Part shown: piece after piece, positions 49,175 through 49,189 of the stretch | Layout: every line of letters begins with the position of its first letter | Position numbering within the stretch: the first letter of the stretch is position 1 | Assembly: GCA_910585405.1 (NCBI GenBank) | Contig: CAJUDO010000023.1 | Span: 1 to 49,189, forward strand | Length of the DNA stretch: 49,189 nt | From: an uncultured Peptococcaceae bacterium | Lineage (GTDB): Bacteria; Bacillota; Peptococcia; Peptococcales; Peptococcaceae | Direction of reading: 5' to 3' | Program-made: the position numbers and the translations under genes | The notes under the pieces: model-generated | What the model was told of the DNA's origin: nothing | The model's input: the letters and a program-made list of their open reading frames with translations, nothing else | The model's database searches: none

Positions 49175-49189
49175 AGAAGCAGAAGACAT

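Noticed and set aside
1..49189. CRISPR array or prophage
   Set aside because: No regularly spaced direct repeats, cas genes, integrase, capsid or terminase genes were seen anywhere in the window.
48984..49189. tmRNA gene downstream of smpB
   Set aside because: No alanine-tRNA-like ends or tag-peptide frame are visible between the smpB operon terminator and the window end.

Overview
The window reads as chromosome of an anaerobic, fairly low-GC member of the Bacillota, most likely a monoderm Clostridia-type organism. Supporting evidence is a ctsR-mcsA-mcsB-clpC stress operon, an agr-type peptide quorum-sensing locus, a class B sortase, strong AGGAGG-type ribosome binding sites throughout, and an oxygen-sensitive glycyl radical enzyme with its activase. 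Genus cannot be decided from the sequence alone. All functional calls come from reading motifs and gene order; no database search was run.

Layout. 1-315: two adjacent palindromes and a promoter. 316-4235: MacB-type ABC exporter operon (ATPase, exported CARDB-like protein, FtsX-type permease). 4391-7226: tadA, tRNA-Ser(CGA), an Uup-type ABC-F protein, and tRNA-Arg(ACG) plus tRNA-Ser(GCT). 7659-12509: a sulfonate respiration/fermentation cluster consisting of a glycyl radical lyase carrying every active-site residue I know for isethionate sulfite-lyase, its activase, and an iron alcohol dehydrogenase suited to sulfoacetaldehyde reduction. 13026-17735: ctsR-mcsA-mcsB-clpC with a CtsR operator. 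17948-22516 (minus): a Crp/Fnr-type regulator, a DASS-type anion transporter and a cytoplasmic alkaline-phosphatase-superfamily hydrolase. The last two have the same 5-4-5 palindrome placed at about -40.

22887-24804: an RloA/RloB (AbiL-like) defence pair preceded by a short leader reading frame. 25022-27460 (minus): exported proteins of unknown function and a small ribbon-helix-helix protein. 27652-31476: an unknown gene, then agrA-agrC-agrD-agrB including a 45-residue AgrD precursor. 31664-31939: remnant of an Rpn/PDDEXK-type transposase. 32125-39661 (minus): a regulated surface cluster comprising a BTAD regulator with a degenerate GGDEF-like end, secreted transglutaminase, PilC, four pilin-like proteins, PilT, sortase B and a DUF3298 lipoprotein. 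40189-49189: tRNA-Ser(UGA), a DUF695/RraB protein, nicotinate phosphoribosyltransferase, a three-gene sensory operon (short DctP-like lipoprotein, response regulator, histidine kinase), RNase R, SmpB, a tiny membrane protein and, at the edge, what look like tandem promoters of a stable-RNA operon.

The most promising new biology is (1) the Crp/Fnr-controlled transporter plus hydrolase module of unknown substrate, defined by a TGTTG-N4-CAACA operator found at two promoters; (2) the isethionate lyase cluster in a Bacillota background; (3) the sortase-containing, PilB-less pilus-like operon under a BTAD regulator; and (4) the DctP-like sensor protein that has lost the ligand-binding core segment of its family.
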